NCBI GenBank assembly: GCA_003990955.1
Contig: BIFV01000007.1
Span: 1 to 48,865 of the forward strand
DNA: 48,865 bases
Direction: 5' to 3'
DNA from: Sporomusaceae bacterium FL31
Lineage (GTDB): Bacteria > Bacillota > Negativicutes > DSM-1736 > Dendrosporobacteraceae
This document shows positions 35,636 to 44,981 of this stretch, one piece after another; the first letter of the stretch is position 1; each line of letters starts with the position of its first letter. Both the position numbers and the translations under genes were made by a program. Under the pieces are notes generated by a model that was given only the letters and a program-made list of their open reading frames with translations, did not search any database and was not told the origin of the DNA.

Positions 35636-36901
35636 ATGTTGACTACAGGTCCTCGTGGGACCAAAGATATACTGCCAGATTCGAGTGGCTTTTGGCAGTA
35701 TGTAGAAAAAAATGTTAGAGATGTATGTAATCTTTATGGTTATCGGGAGATTCGTACTCCTGTTTTTGAACATACCGAATTGTTTTTACGGGGTATTGGT
35801 GAAACGACGGATATTGTTGAAAAGGAAATGTATACCTTTAGTGACCGCGGTGGACGAAGCATTACGCTGCGTCCAGAAAATACAGCCGCTGTGGTTAGAG
35901 CTTTTTTAGAACATAAGCTTTATACAGATACTCCGCCAGCGAAGCTCTTTTATATTGGACCCATGTTTCGCTATGATCGCCCTCAGGCAGGGCGATTCCG
36001 TCAGTTTCATCAATTTGGTGTAGAGGCTATTGGTGCAAAAGGTCCAGCTATTGATGCCGAGATCATTATATTAGCTACTCAATTTTTACAGCAATTAGGA
36101 TTAAACGATTTAGTACTGCAGTTGAACTCAGTTGGGTGCCCGGAGTGCCGCCCCAAATATCGTGCTATACTGCAGGAATTTTTGCGTGATAAATTGCCCG
36201 ATTTGTGTAAAGATTGTCAATCTCGTTATGACCGCAATCCGATGCGGATATTAGATTGTAAACAAGAAACTTGTACCGAGTTGTCACAAGGGGCGCCACA
36301 AGTAGTGGATTGCTTATGTGGTGAATGTGAAACTCATTTTAATCAATTAAAGGTTTTATTAACTGCAGCTAATATTGAATTTAAGTTAAATCCACGTTTA
36401 GTGCGTGGGCTAGACTATTATACTAAGACTGCATTTGAAATTCAGTATGCTCCGTTAGGATCACAAAGCGCCGTATGCGGTGGTGGAAGGTATGACGGAT
36501 TAATTGCTGAATGTGGCGGTCAGCCTACACCTGGAATTGGCTTTGCAATAGGCATGGAACGCGTGCTGTTAGCGTTAGAAAAACAGCAGCTGTTACCTGA
36601 ACTGATTAATAAACTTGATGTCTTTGTCATTTCGCTGGGAGAAAAAGCACAAGCAGCAGCTTTTAAAATACTATGCGATTTACGCAAAAACGGATATACA
36701 GCTGATATGGATTTTATGGACCGCAGCCTTAAAGCTCAAATGAAACTTGCCAATAAATTTTCAGCAAAATTTGCGATAATTATTGGTGATGATGAAGTCG
36801 CAACAGGCAATGCTGTTTTGAAAAATATGGGTACTGGTGAACAGCAGCAGATCAATGTAGATGTATTGTTGAACAAGTTGGATACTGAGGTGAAAGATTA
36901 A
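35636..36901 (+). CDS. hisS: Histidyl-tRNA synthetase
   Basis: The 421-residue class II synthetase charges tRNA-His. Motif 2 is visible as [11 protein letters not shown] and [19 protein letters not shown], the histidine-specific loop as [11 protein letters not shown], and motif 3 as [12 protein letters not shown]. Cysteine pairs in the insertion ([23 protein letters not shown]) suggest a zinc-binding insert, as in many HisRS of Clostridia and relatives. AAGGGGGA lies upstream. It has no T-box leader; expression presumably comes from the hemZ-side transcript. aspS follows after two bases. Confidence 0.97.
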   Translation: MLTTGPRGTKDILPDSSGFWQYVEKNVRDVCNLYGYREIRTPVFEHTELFLRGIGETTDIVEKEMYTFSDRGGRSITLRPENTAAVVRAFLEHKLYTDTPPAKLFYIGPMFRYDRPQAGRFRQFHQFGVEAIGAKGPAIDAEIIILATQFLQQLGLNDLVLQLNSVGCPECRPKYRAILQEFLRDKLPDLCKDCQSRYDRNPMRILDCKQETCTELSQGAPQVVDCLCGECETHFNQLKVLLTAANIEFKLNPRLVRGLDYYTKTAFEIQYAPLGSQSAVCGGGRYDGLIAECGGQPTPGIGFAIGMERVLLALEKQQLLPELINKLDVFVISLGEKAQAAAFKILCDLRKNGYTADMDFMDRSLKAQMKLANKFSAKFAIIIGDDEVATGNAVLKNMGTGEQQQINVDVLLNKLDTEVKD

Positions 36902-36903
36902 TA

Positions 36904-38694
36904 ATGGATACATTAGTAGGTTTAGAAAGAACACATGCGTGTGGTACTATCACAGGTCAGCACGCTGAGCAAGAAGTTGTTTTATGCGGCTGGGTAGCAA
37001 GACGCCGCGATCATGGCGGTTTAATATTTGTTGATCTGCGAGATCGATCAGGATTGGTACAAGTAGTTTTTTCTTCGGAAATGGATAAGAATGCATTTAT
37101 CAAAGCTGAATCCTTACGAACAGAGTTTGTTATCGCTGTAAGAGGTACAGTTAAATTAAGAGCTGATGAGACGGTGAACATTAATATGCCTACCGGACAT
37201 ATTGAAGTTTATTGCGTTGAACTGCGAATCCTAAATAAAGCAAAAACGCCGCCTTTTTATATTCAAGATAACATCGATGTGGATGAGACTTTACGGTTAA
37301 AATATCGCTATCTTGATTTACGCCGCCCTGAGATGCAGCGTAATCTGATGTTAAGACACCGTGTAACTAAAATTATGCGAGACTTTTTTGATCGGAATAA
37401 TTTTATCGAAGTTGAAACGCCGATGCTGACAAAGAGCAGTCCTGAAGGTGCCAGAGATTATTTGGTGCCTAGCCGTGTTAACCCAGGAAAGTTTTTTGCT
37501 TTGCCACAATCGCCGCAGCTTTTCAAGCAAATCTTAATGGTTTCAGGCTTGGAGCGTTATTTCCAAATTGTAAGATGCTTCCGTGATGAGGATTTACGAG
37601 CTGATCGTCAACCTGAATTTACGCAGCTTGATATAGAAATGTCATTTATTGATCGTGAAGAAATTCTTAATATGATGGAAGAATTGACAGTAGAAATGTT
37701 CAAAGAGTCTATTGGCGCTGACATTAAGCAGCCATTTATGCGTCTAAGCTATGCAGAGGCTATGGATAAATATGGATCTGATAAACCTGATCTTCGTTTC
37801 GATATGCAGCTTGTCAACTTATCTGAAGCTGTTAAAGGATCCGATTTTAAAGTGTTTGAATCAGTATTACAAACAGGCGGCGAAGTAAAAGCAATTAATG
37901 TAAAAGGTTATGCTAATGTTCCAAGGCGCGAATTAGATGGGTTAGTCGATTATGTATCAAACTATGGCGCTAAGGGATTAGCTTGGATTTGTTATACTGC
38001 TGAAGGAATAAAATCTCCAATAACCAAATTTTTCTCAGAAGACATTATCGGGAAAATAACTGCAGCTACTCAGGCTGAGGCTGGTGACTTGATTCTGATT
38101 ATTGCTGATAAGCCTGGTGTTGTTGCTCAGGCTTTAGGTCAACTGCGCCTTGAAATGGGTCGTCGTCTGAATTTGATTGATCCAGATAAACTGTCATTTT
38201 TATGGGTAGTTGATTTCCCAATGTTTGAATACGATGAAGAAGGTAAACGCTGGGTAGCGATGCATCATCCATTTACATCACCACGTGATGAAGACATTGA
38301 GTTTTTGGAAAGTGATCCAGGCAGAATTAAAGCTAAAGCTTATGATATGGTTCTTAACGGAACTGAAATTGGTGGCGGCAGTATCCGAATTTACAACCGC
38401 GAATTGCAAGAGCGAGTTTTTAAAGCTATTGGGCTTTCTGATGAAGAAGCAAAAGCGAAGTTTGGTTATTTGTTGGATGCTTTTGAATATGGAACACCTC
38501 CTCATGGTGGTATTGCATTTGGTTTGGATCGTCTGGTCATGCTTATGGCTAAGCGTAATTCAATTCGTGATGTCATTGCGTTCCCTAAAACTCAGAGTGC
38601 TACTGATATTATGACTCAAGCTCCGTCTGAAGTATCAAATCAGCAATTAAAAGAGCTGCATATAAAACCAACCGCTGTTGTTAAGAAACAATAG
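36904..38694 (+). CDS. aspS: Aspartyl-tRNA synthetase
   Basis: The 596-residue bacterial-type class II synthetase has an N-terminal OB-fold anticodon-binding domain (residues 1 to about 110, with [19 protein letters not shown]), the catalytic core with motif 2 ([18 protein letters not shown]), a bacterial GAD insertion (about 290-420) and motif 3 ([12 protein letters not shown]). It starts two bases after the hisS stop, behind GAGGTGAAAG. Whether it is discriminating or also charges tRNA-Asn is not obvious from sequence. A strong terminator ends the unit, followed by the 6S RNA gene. Confidence 0.97.
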   Translation: MDTLVGLERTHACGTITGQHAEQEVVLCGWVARRRDHGGLIFVDLRDRSGLVQVVFSSEMDKNAFIKAESLRTEFVIAVRGTVKLRADETVNINMPTGHIEVYCVELRILNKAKTPPFYIQDNIDVDETLRLKYRYLDLRRPEMQRNLMLRHRVTKIMRDFFDRNNFIEVETPMLTKSSPEGARDYLVPSRVNPGKFFALPQSPQLFKQILMVSGLERYFQIVRCFRDEDLRADRQPEFTQLDIEMSFIDREEILNMMEELTVEMFKESIGADIKQPFMRLSYAEAMDKYGSDKPDLRFDMQLVNLSEAVKGSDFKVFESVLQTGGEVKAINVKGYANVPRRELDGLVDYVSNYGAKGLAWICYTAEGIKSPITKFFSEDIIGKITAATQAEAGDLILIIADKPGVVAQALGQLRLEMGRRLNLIDPDKLSFLWVVDFPMFEYDEEGKRWVAMHHPFTSPRDEDIEFLESDPGRIKAKAYDMVLNGTEIGGGSIRIYNRELQERVFKAIGLSDEEAKAKFGYLLDAFEYGTPPHGGIAFGLDRLVMLMAKRNSIRDVIAFPKTQSATDIMTQAPSEVSNQQLKELHIKPTAVVKKQ

Positions 38695-38701
38695 TTGGGC
38701 C

Positions 38702-38737
38702 AAATTCAGTGGAGGAAACTCCACTGAATTTTTTTAT
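38702..38737 (+). terminator. Rho-independent terminator after aspS
   Basis: A 13-bp stem, AAATTCAGTGGAG (38702-38714) / CTCCACTGAATTT (38719-38731), with a GAAA tetraloop and seven or more T at its end. Confidence 0.93.
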
Positions 38738-38821
38738 AAATCCTTCGAATTAGATTGGATGCATTGCATGAATGGTTTAGATCTTATGGTATGCTGGAAA
38801 AATGTTCTATTATTGCCTTAC

Positions 38822-38850
38822 TTGCATTTGTTTGATTAATCTGATAATAT
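38822..38850 (+). promoter_or_regulatory. Promoter of the 6S RNA gene
   Basis: TTGCAT (38822-38827), a 17-bp spacer and TAATAT (38845-38850). The expected transcript start near 38857 coincides with the 5' arm of the closing stem of the RNA. Confidence 0.75.
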
Positions 38851-38856
38851 TGAATA

Positions 38857-39064
38857 TGAAGATAGCATTCGCTGTGACCCTACTGTGTGCGTGTAATGCC
38901 GATATGTTTTGAGCCAACACTTCAACATTGGGAGCCTGGGCTCTGTTTATGGCGTGTAGGCCCTTTATGGGAAACCCATGAGTAAACAGGAGGGCACCCA
39001 CCTGCCGAGGCAGGTTCAAAACAACGACAGAACGGCATAGCGGGGAGTGTCGGGAAATATCTTA
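38857..39064 (+). ncRNA. ssrS: 6S RNA (SsrS)
   Basis: The region of about 205 nt has no credible reading frame, its own promoter and a terminator. It folds into a rod like 6S RNA. The closing stem pairs AAGATA (38859-38864) with TATCTT (39058-39063), followed by CATTC and GCT pairing with segments of 39040-39049. After a central bubble, GTTTTGAGCC (38906-38915) pairs over ten bases with GGTTCAAAAC (39013-39022), resembling the GAGCC/GGTTCAA stem of E. coli 6S RNA. Inner stems TGTTTA/TAAACA and ATGGG/CCCAT complete the apical arm. The 3' side of the bubble can also form the local hairpin ACCTGCC/GGCAGGT, again as in E. coli. A 6S gene directly after aspS is known in Bacillus. 6S RNA binds the RNA polymerase holoenzyme. 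Ends are estimated. Confidence 0.8.
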
Positions 39065-39067
39065 AAA

Positions 39068-39096
39068 ACACTAACTTTTTTAGTTAGTGTTTTTTT
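39068..39096 (+). terminator. Terminator of the 6S RNA gene
   Basis: ACACTAACT (39068-39076) pairs with AGTTAGTGT (39082-39090) over a T loop; seven T in all end the arm. The 5' A run and 3' T run extend the stem. Confidence 0.9.
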
Positions 39097-39234
39097 ATAT
39101 GCCAGGAATTTGCTGCTTTTGTCACGAAATAAAATATTCGTTTAGTTTTGCTGAGCGTAATCATCTTTCCAGTGTGGTTTTGCAACTACTTCTAGTTTAT
39201 GAATAGAATTATATTCGATAAGGAGTTTTATCTT

Positions 39235-40266
39235 ATGAGATTAATAGATTTACGTAGTGACACCGTAACACAGCCTACTTCAGCAATGCGCTTAGCCATG
39301 TATCAGGCTGAGGTTGGTGATGATGTGTATGGCGAGGATCCCACCGTTTTACGTTTAGAAAACTTAGGGGCTGAAATAACCGGAAAAGAAGCTGCGCTAT
39401 TTGTTGCCAGTGGTACTATGGGGAATCAACTGGCTGTGATGACTCATACCCAAAGAGGGGATGAAATTATTTGTGAAGCCAATTCCCATATCTTTTACTA
39501 CGAAGTCGGCGGATTGGCGTATCTTGCTGGAGTTCAGGCTCGTACCTTAGTAGGACAGAGAGGCATTCTATCTGTAGATGCCATTGAGCAAGCTATTCGG
39601 CCAGTCGATATTCATTTACCGAAAACTAGCCTGATTTGTCTGGAGAATACTCATAATCGGGCCGGGGGTACTTATTATAGCATTCCTGAATTAAAAACAA
39701 TACACACATTATCGCAGACGAGGAATATTCCACTACATATTGATGGAGCCAGGTTATTTAATGCAGCTGTTGCCCAAAAAAAACCTGTAGCTGAACTAGC
39801 CCAATATAGTGACACGATTAGCTTATGCTTATCTAAAGGACTTGGAGCCCCAGTGGGATCACTTTTAGTTGGACCAGCAGAGTTTATTAAACAGGCGCGT
39901 CGTTACCGTAAAATGCTTGGCGGTGGAATGCGGCAAGCTGGTATCATTGCCGCAGCAGCTTTAGTCAGTTTAGAAACGCAAGTGGATAGACTGGAGGAAG
40001 ATCATCAGCATGCAAAAATTTTGGCAGATGCTATCGCTAATTTGGGATTGAATATTGATCTTGATACGGTTAAGACTAATATCGTAATCTTCGGGATAGA
40101 ATCTTTGGGGATAAACGCTGATAGAATGCTGCAGACATTAAGTACTTATGGTATTAAGGCCAATGCCTTTGGTGAATATACAGTGCGCTTTGTGACTCAC
40201 TTTGGTATCACAAGATCTGATGTTAATCACACCATTCAGGCATTATCACAGATTGTAAAAGGGTGA
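39235..40266 (+). CDS. ltaE: Low-specificity L-threonine aldolase
   Basis: The 343-residue PLP enzyme cleaves threonine and allo-threonine to glycine and acetaldehyde. The N-terminal RLIDLRSDTVTQPT, GDDVYGEDPTV and the LHIDGARLFNA block (PLP-binding Asp) are typical. The PLP lysine is Lys201 in CLSKGLGAPVGS. ATG at 39235 has AAGGAG nine bases upstream; an upstream in-frame ATG at 39199 lacks one. The rarA gene starts four bases after its stop, so they share a transcript. Confidence 0.94.
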   Translation: MRLIDLRSDTVTQPTSAMRLAMYQAEVGDDVYGEDPTVLRLENLGAEITGKEAALFVASGTMGNQLAVMTHTQRGDEIICEANSHIFYYEVGGLAYLAGVQARTLVGQRGILSVDAIEQAIRPVDIHLPKTSLICLENTHNRAGGTYYSIPELKTIHTLSQTRNIPLHIDGARLFNAAVAQKKPVAELAQYSDTISLCLSKGLGAPVGSLLVGPAEFIKQARRYRKMLGGGMRQAGIIAAAALVSLETQVDRLEEDHQHAKILADAIANLGLNIDLDTVKTNIVIFGIESLGINADRMLQTLSTYGIKANAFGEYTVRFVTHFGITRSDVNHTIQALSQIVKG

Positions 40267-40270
40267 TCAT

Positions 40271-41590
40271 ATGGATTTATTCTCCCATGCCAGTCAGGCT
40301 TTAATTGAAACAAATGCTCCTTTGGCAACTAGAATGAGACCGAAGAGATTAGATGATTATATTGGACAAGAAGAAATCACCGGAGCGGAGAAGTTCTTAC
40401 GGCGAATGATTGATGCTGATAGAGTACCCTCTATGATTCTATTTGGTCCGCCTGGGACAGGAAAAACAACTTTAGCTGAAATTATTGCGAATACGACAAA
40501 CAGTAAGTTTGAAAAACTTAACGCAGTTGCTGCTGGAATTTCCGATGTCCGCAAAATTGTTGAGGCTGCTAAAGATCGCCTGCGTTTAGAACAGCGCCGA
40601 ACCATTTTATTTATTGATGAGATCCATCGGTTTAATAAGAGCCAACAAGATGTTTTATTACCTTATGTGGAAGATGGAAGGGTCATTCTAATTGGTGCAA
40701 CTACCGAGAATCCATACTTTTCGGTTAACTCACCGCTCTTGTCGAGAATGAGGGTTGTAAGGCTAAATTCTTTAGGTCAAGATGCAGTGACAAAAATTCT
40801 TAAACGAGCCATTGCTGATTGTGAGCATGGGCTAGGTCTAAAAGGGTTGTCTTTTGAAGAATCTATTTTTGAGATTATCTATATTGTTGCCAATGGTGAT
40901 GCTCGAATTGCATTGAATATTTTAGAACAAGCTGCAGCTATGGTTGAGGCAACAGTTGAAAAGAAGCTAACCATTGAAACCATTCATGCAATTGTCGGTG
41001 AGAGGATGCAGCGCTATGACAAACAAGGTGATAATCACTATGATGCGGTTTCTGCTTTCATAAAAAGTATGCGTGGCTCAGATCCAGATGCCGCACTTCA
41101 TTACTTGGCACGGATGTTAGCAGCTGGCGAGGATATAAATTTTATTGCTCGAAGAATTGTAATTTGCGCAGCTGAGGATATTGGCAATGCCGATCCTCAA
41201 GCGTTGGTTATTGCAATGGCGGCAGCAAATGCCGCTCAATTTTTAGGTTTGCCGGAAGCCCGAATTCCACTTGCACAAGCGGTTACTTATTTGGCTGGTG
41301 CGCCAAAAAGCAATGCTGCTTATATGGGAATCAACGCAGCTCAATCTGACATCAACCAAAAAGATTGTGGTAATATCCCTGTTCATTTACGTGATGCAAG
41401 TTATTCAGGTGCTGCTAAGTTTGGCCACGGTGTAGATTATATTTACCCTCATAATTTTTCTGGAAATTTTGTTCAACAACATTATAGGCCAGAGAAATTG
41501 CGAGAAACTGTTTATTATCAACCGACTGATAATGGAACGGAAGCAGGAATAAAAGCGCGTTTACACAAACTCTGGCCATCTCGCTATTAG
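40271..41590 (+). CDS. rarA: Replication-associated recombination protein RarA (MgsA)
   Basis: The 439-residue AAA+ ATPase of the RarA/WRNIP1 family works at stalled replication forks. Walker A is GPPGTGKTTLA (about residues 58-68), Walker B is [15 protein letters not shown], and sensor 1 is IGATTENPYFSVN. The C-terminal half carries the oligomerisation domain with RMLAAGEDINFIARRI and APKSNAAYMGI. It lies four bases after ltaE. Length and order of motifs are normal. Confidence 0.96.
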   Translation: MDLFSHASQALIETNAPLATRMRPKRLDDYIGQEEITGAEKFLRRMIDADRVPSMILFGPPGTGKTTLAEIIANTTNSKFEKLNAVAAGISDVRKIVEAAKDRLRLEQRRTILFIDEIHRFNKSQQDVLLPYVEDGRVILIGATTENPYFSVNSPLLSRMRVVRLNSLGQDAVTKILKRAIADCEHGLGLKGLSFEESIFEIIYIVANGDARIALNILEQAAAMVEATVEKKLTIETIHAIVGERMQRYDKQGDNHYDAVSAFIKSMRGSDPDAALHYLARMLAAGEDINFIARRIVICAAEDIGNADPQALVIAMAAANAAQFLGLPEARIPLAQAVTYLAGAPKSNAAYMGINAAQSDINQKDCGNIPVHLRDASYSGAAKFGHGVDYIYPHNFSGNFVQQHYRPEKLRETVYYQPTDNGTEAGIKARLHKLWPSRY

Positions 41591-41659
41591 TTGTTTTTTG
41601 CCAGTTTGATAGAGCATAATATGCGGATTGATAACTCAAAATAAAGTGTGATATTGTTT

Positions 41660-41688
41660 TTGACAACACCAAATTTTTCTGGTATATT
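41660..41688 (+). promoter_or_regulatory. Promoter of the iscR-iscS-iscU-mnmA operon
   Basis: TTGACA (41660-41665), a 17-bp spacer and TATATT (41683-41688). The Rrf2-type gene starts 51 bases downstream, leaving room for autoregulation, but I see no clear palindrome matching known IscR or CymR sites. Confidence 0.8.
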
Positions 41689-41738
41689 AATACTCAACAA
41701 AACCTATCATTTTACTCGGGAAAGCAGGAGAGATTTTA

Positions 41739-42173
41739 TTGAAATTGTCAACAAAAGGACGATACGGGGTTGCGGCCATGTATGACTTAGCGTTGCATTA
41801 TGGACAAGGTCCAATATCATTAAAAAGTGTTGCACTGCGACAGGGTATTTCAGAGCATTATCTTGAACAGTTAATGGGTACTTTGCGTAAAGCTGGTTAT
41901 GTGAAGAGTCTTAGAGGCTCGCAAGGAGGGTATACGCTAACTAAGGATCCTGCAAAAATTACTGTAGGTGATATTATCACCATCATGGAAGGCCCAATTG
42001 CCCCTGTAGATTGTTTGCTTACTGATGATATTGTTAACACCTACTGTGAACGAGCTGGCGCTTGTGTAACCAGAGGCGTATGGGCAAAAGTACGTGACAG
42101 TATAAATAATGTATTAAATTCAATTTCTCTCGCAGATTTATGCCGTGAAGATAAAGAACAAGGAGATGAATAG
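41739..42173 (+). CDS. iscR: Rrf2-family regulator, IscR-like
   Basis: The 144-residue regulator has the Rrf2 winged-helix domain (KLSTKGRYGVAAMYDLA, then LEQLMGTLRKAGYVKSLRGSQGGY). Three cysteines, Cys92, Cys103 and Cys109, lie in the cluster-binding region, suggesting an Fe-S cluster sensor. The spacing (10 and 5 residues between) differs from E. coli IscR (5 and 5). It is the first gene of a unit with iscS, iscU and mnmA, so control of Fe-S assembly is likely. A CymR-like cysteine regulator is the main alternative, but the three cysteines argue against it. TTG at 41739 is behind GCAGGAGA. Confidence 0.87.
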   Translation: MKLSTKGRYGVAAMYDLALHYGQGPISLKSVALRQGISEHYLEQLMGTLRKAGYVKSLRGSQGGYTLTKDPAKITVGDIITIMEGPIAPVDCLLTDDIVNTYCERAGACVTRGVWAKVRDSINNVLNSISLADLCREDKEQGDE

Positions 42174-42176
42174 TAA

Positions 42177-43382
42177 ATGAAACGAATTTATTTCGATCAC
42201 TCAGCTACTACACCTGTTGATGATGATGTAGCAAAACTAATGCTTGAGTATATGACTGAAAAATTTGGTAATCCTTCAAGTATTCATTCTTTTGGGCGAG
42301 AAGTCCGCAAAGCAGTCGATGAAGCTCGTGGTCATGTAGCAGCATTACTTGGTGCAAATGCCAATGAAATTTTCTTTACAAGCGGTGGGACAGAAGCAGA
42401 TAATATTGCTTTAAAAGGGGTAGCATTAGCAAATCGTAAAAAAGGCAATCACATTATTACAACAGCTATTGAGCATCATGCCATCTTGCATACCTGTGAA
42501 TACTTAGAAAAACAAGGTTTTACTATTACTTATTTACCCGTTGATGAGAATGCCCGTGTAAGAGTAGAAGATGTTCGTAATGCCATTACCGATAAAACAG
42601 TCCTTATTAGTGTTATGTTTGCCAATAATGAGGTTGGCACTATTCAACCAATTAAAGAGATTGGTGAGATTGCCAAAGAAAAAGGCATATATTTTCATAC
42701 AGATGCCGTTCAAGCGGTTGGAAACTATCCAATAGACGTAAAAGAATTAAATATTGATTTACTTACCTTGTCGGGTCATAAATTCCACGGACCTAAAGGA
42801 ATTGGAGCTTTGTATGCACGACGTGGAGTGCGGATTGAGGCCTTACAGCAAGGGGGCGGGCAAGAACGCAGCTTGCGACCAGGGACTGAGAATGTTCCAG
42901 GCATCATTGGGTTAGGGAAAGCGGCTGAGATTGCAAAGCGTGATATGTCAAAGAAAGTTGCTCATATCACAGCGTTGAAAGAAAAGCTTATGGCTGGTAT
43001 ACAAGAAAAAATTTCTGATATTAAGCTCAATGGTCACCCAACTCTTCGTATGCCAGGCAATGTTAATTTTAGCTTTAGGTTTGTTGAAGGTGAATCGTTA
43101 TTGTTAAATCTTGATTTAAAGGGTATTGCCGCATCCAGTGGTTCAGCCTGTACTTCCGGCTCACTTGATCCGTCTCATGTTCTCCTGGCAATGGGACTTA
43201 CTCATGAGGTTGCTCATGGGTCACTGAGGATAAGTTTGGGCCGCGGCAATACAGAAGAAGATATCGATTATTGCCTCACTGTATTACCTGAAATTATTGA
43301 GCGCTTGCGTAGCATGTCACCACTCAGTAATTCTAGTACTATGGCTGAGAGCAATCCTTGCAGTCACTGTCATAAGCACTAA
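42177..43382 (+). CDS. iscS: Cysteine desulfurase IscS/NifS
   Basis: The 401-residue PLP enzyme removes sulfur from cysteine for Fe-S clusters and tRNA thiolation. The N-terminal YFDHSATTPVDD, the PLP lysine Lys202 in SGHKFHGPKG and the catalytic Cys325 in SSGSACTSGS are present. The C-terminus ends in CSHCHKH, a short Cys/His tail. Partner genes iscU (Fe-S scaffold) and mnmA (tRNA thiolation) follow, matching both uses of the sulfur. The ribosome binding site AGGAGATG lies at the end of iscR. Confidence 0.96.
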   Translation: MKRIYFDHSATTPVDDDVAKLMLEYMTEKFGNPSSIHSFGREVRKAVDEARGHVAALLGANANEIFFTSGGTEADNIALKGVALANRKKGNHIITTAIEHHAILHTCEYLEKQGFTITYLPVDENARVRVEDVRNAITDKTVLISVMFANNEVGTIQPIKEIGEIAKEKGIYFHTDAVQAVGNYPIDVKELNIDLLTLSGHKFHGPKGIGALYARRGVRIEALQQGGGQERSLRPGTENVPGIIGLGKAAEIAKRDMSKKVAHITALKEKLMAGIQEKISDIKLNGHPTLRMPGNVNFSFRFVEGESLLLNLDLKGIAASSGSACTSGSLDPSHVLLAMGLTHEVAHGSLRISLGRGNTEEDIDYCLTVLPEIIERLRSMSPLSNSSTMAESNPCSHCHKH

Positions 43383-43401
43383 TTGAGAGGGGAATTTAAG
43401 T

Positions 43402-43776
43402 ATGTATACTGAAAAAGTAATGGATCATTTCACCAATCCTCGAAATGTTGGTGAAATTAAAGAAGCTAGCGGTGTCGGCGAAGTCGGCAATGCAAAATGT
43501 GGCGACATCATGAGAATTTATTTGCAAGTTGAAGATAATATTATTAAAGATGTTAAGTTTAAGACTTTCGGCTGTGGTGCAGCAATTGCAACAAGCAGTA
43601 TGGTGACTGAATTGGTTAAAGGAAAAAATTTGGAAGAAGCCCTTCAAATATCCAACCAAGCTGTCGCTGAGGCGCTTGGTGGATTGCCGCCAGCTAAAAT
43701 GCACTGTTCTAATCTGGCTGCTGATGCTTTACATGAAGCAATTAAAGATTATATTAGCAAAAAAGAAGGAAAGTGA
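43402..43776 (+). CDS. iscU: Iron-sulfur cluster scaffold IscU/NifU-like
   Basis: The 124-residue scaffold has the cluster ligands Cys33 and Asp35 (KCGD), Cys58 (GCGAA) and Cys102 with His101 (HCSN). IscU assembles [2Fe-2S] clusters with sulfur from IscS. The N-terminal YTEKVMDHFTNPRNVG is typical. It lies 19 bases after iscS behind GAGAGGGGA. It is the IscU/NifU N-terminal domain only, without the extra domains of full NifU. Confidence 0.95.
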   Translation: MYTEKVMDHFTNPRNVGEIKEASGVGEVGNAKCGDIMRIYLQVEDNIIKDVKFKTFGCGAAIATSSMVTELVKGKNLEEALQISNQAVAEALGGLPPAKMHCSNLAADALHEAIKDYISKKEGK

Positions 43777-43783
43777 TTATATC

Positions 43784-44878
43784 ATGTGCGCTAAACCCAG
43801 AGTGGTTGTAGCCATGAGCGGAGGGGTGGACAGTTCTTTAACTGCCGCCCTTCTTGTGCGTCAGGGCTATGATGTTATCGGTGTAACCATGCAGATATGG
43901 GATAATACCGCTCAGATGGATGATACTGACGATCGCGGCTGCTGTTCGTTATCAGCAGTAGATGATGCCAGAAGAGTTGCAGAAAAAATTGGTATTCCTT
44001 ATTATGTACTAAATTTTCGGCAAATGTTTAATGAAACAGTTGTCAATTATTTTATTGATGAATATTCCAAGGGACAAACACCTAATCCGTGTATTGCCTG
44101 TAATCGTTATGTCAAATTTGAGGGATTGTTACAGAAATCTTTGGGGCTGGGTGCTCAATTTGTGGCTACAGGACATTATGCCAGAATTGACTATGATGAG
44201 CGTAATAAACGCTATCTGCTGCGTAAAGGAATTGATACGGCAAAAGATCAGTCGTATGCGTTGTATCACCTTAATCAAGCGACGTTACAGCATTTCATGA
44301 TGCCGTTAGGTGTTTATACCAAGGTTCAGACCAGGGCTATGGCGGCGGAATTTGGTTTATCTGTTGCCAATAAACCTGATAGCCAGGAAATCTGTTTTGT
44401 ACCTGATGATGATTATAAAAGCTTCCTGGAAGAGAGGGCGCCTAAAGCCTTGAAGCCTGGTAATATTGTTGATACAAATGGAGTTGTATTAGGGCGTCAT
44501 AAAGGATTGCCGTTATATACTGTTGGACAACGCAAGGGACTGGGGATTGCTGCTGGCAAACCTATGTATGTTGTTGCTCTTGACCGCGATGCTAACAAAG
44601 TCGTTGTAGGTTCTAATGAGGATGTTTTCGGAAGTGAATTAATTGCTCATGATCTTAACTTTATTACAGTAGATAAATTGACAAAGCCTATGGTTGTTTC
44701 AGCTAAAATCCGTTATAGTGCTAAGGAATCTGAAGCTATCGTGACTCCTATTGGTGATGACCAAGTTCATGTGAAGTTTAGTCAACCGCAGCGAGCGATT
44801 ACTCCTGGACAATCGGTTGTATTTTATGAAGATGATATCGTCGTTGGTGGTGGGATCATTACCAAGGCGATCAAATAA
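43784..44878 (+). CDS. mnmA: tRNA-specific 2-thiouridylase MnmA
   Basis: The 364-residue enzyme makes 2-thiouridine at the wobble position of tRNAs for Lys, Glu and Gln. The PP-loop motif is AMSGGVDSSL (about residues 10-19), and the catalytic cysteines are in NPCIACN and SQEICFVP. It follows the cysteine desulfurase that supplies its sulfur. ATG at 43784 is chosen, with GAAGGAAAG upstream; an open frame reaches back to 43676 over iscU, but its N-terminal part does not fit the family. Confidence 0.96.
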   Translation: MCAKPRVVVAMSGGVDSSLTAALLVRQGYDVIGVTMQIWDNTAQMDDTDDRGCCSLSAVDDARRVAEKIGIPYYVLNFRQMFNETVVNYFIDEYSKGQTPNPCIACNRYVKFEGLLQKSLGLGAQFVATGHYARIDYDERNKRYLLRKGIDTAKDQSYALYHLNQATLQHFMMPLGVYTKVQTRAMAAEFGLSVANKPDSQEICFVPDDDYKSFLEERAPKALKPGNIVDTNGVVLGRHKGLPLYTVGQRKGLGIAAGKPMYVVALDRDANKVVVGSNEDVFGSELIAHDLNFITVDKLTKPMVVSAKIRYSAKESEAIVTPIGDDQVHVKFSQPQRAITPGQSVVFYEDDIVVGGGIITKAIK

Positions 44879-44981
44879 CTTCACTGCGATTTCTTGAAAT
44901 ATTTAATCGGAGCATTAAATTTGGTTATAAAACGAACTTACTTGGGGCATAAATAATACTACAATCTGTTGGAGGCCGCTT

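Noticed and set aside
38810..39019. Minus-strand open frame of 69 codons
   Set aside because: It lies over the 6S RNA gene, whose promoter, fold and terminator are on the + strand, and it has no ribosome binding site or recognisable protein.
43676..43783. Upstream extension of mnmA
   Set aside because: It overlaps iscU in another frame, and the added residues do not fit the MnmA N-terminus.
44925..44955. Sporulation-type (sigma-F or sigma-E) promoter before the PRC-barrel gene
   Set aside because: TTATA and GGCATAAATA partly fit sigma-F, and CATAAATA partly fits sigma-E, but each has mismatches in key positions or off spacing.
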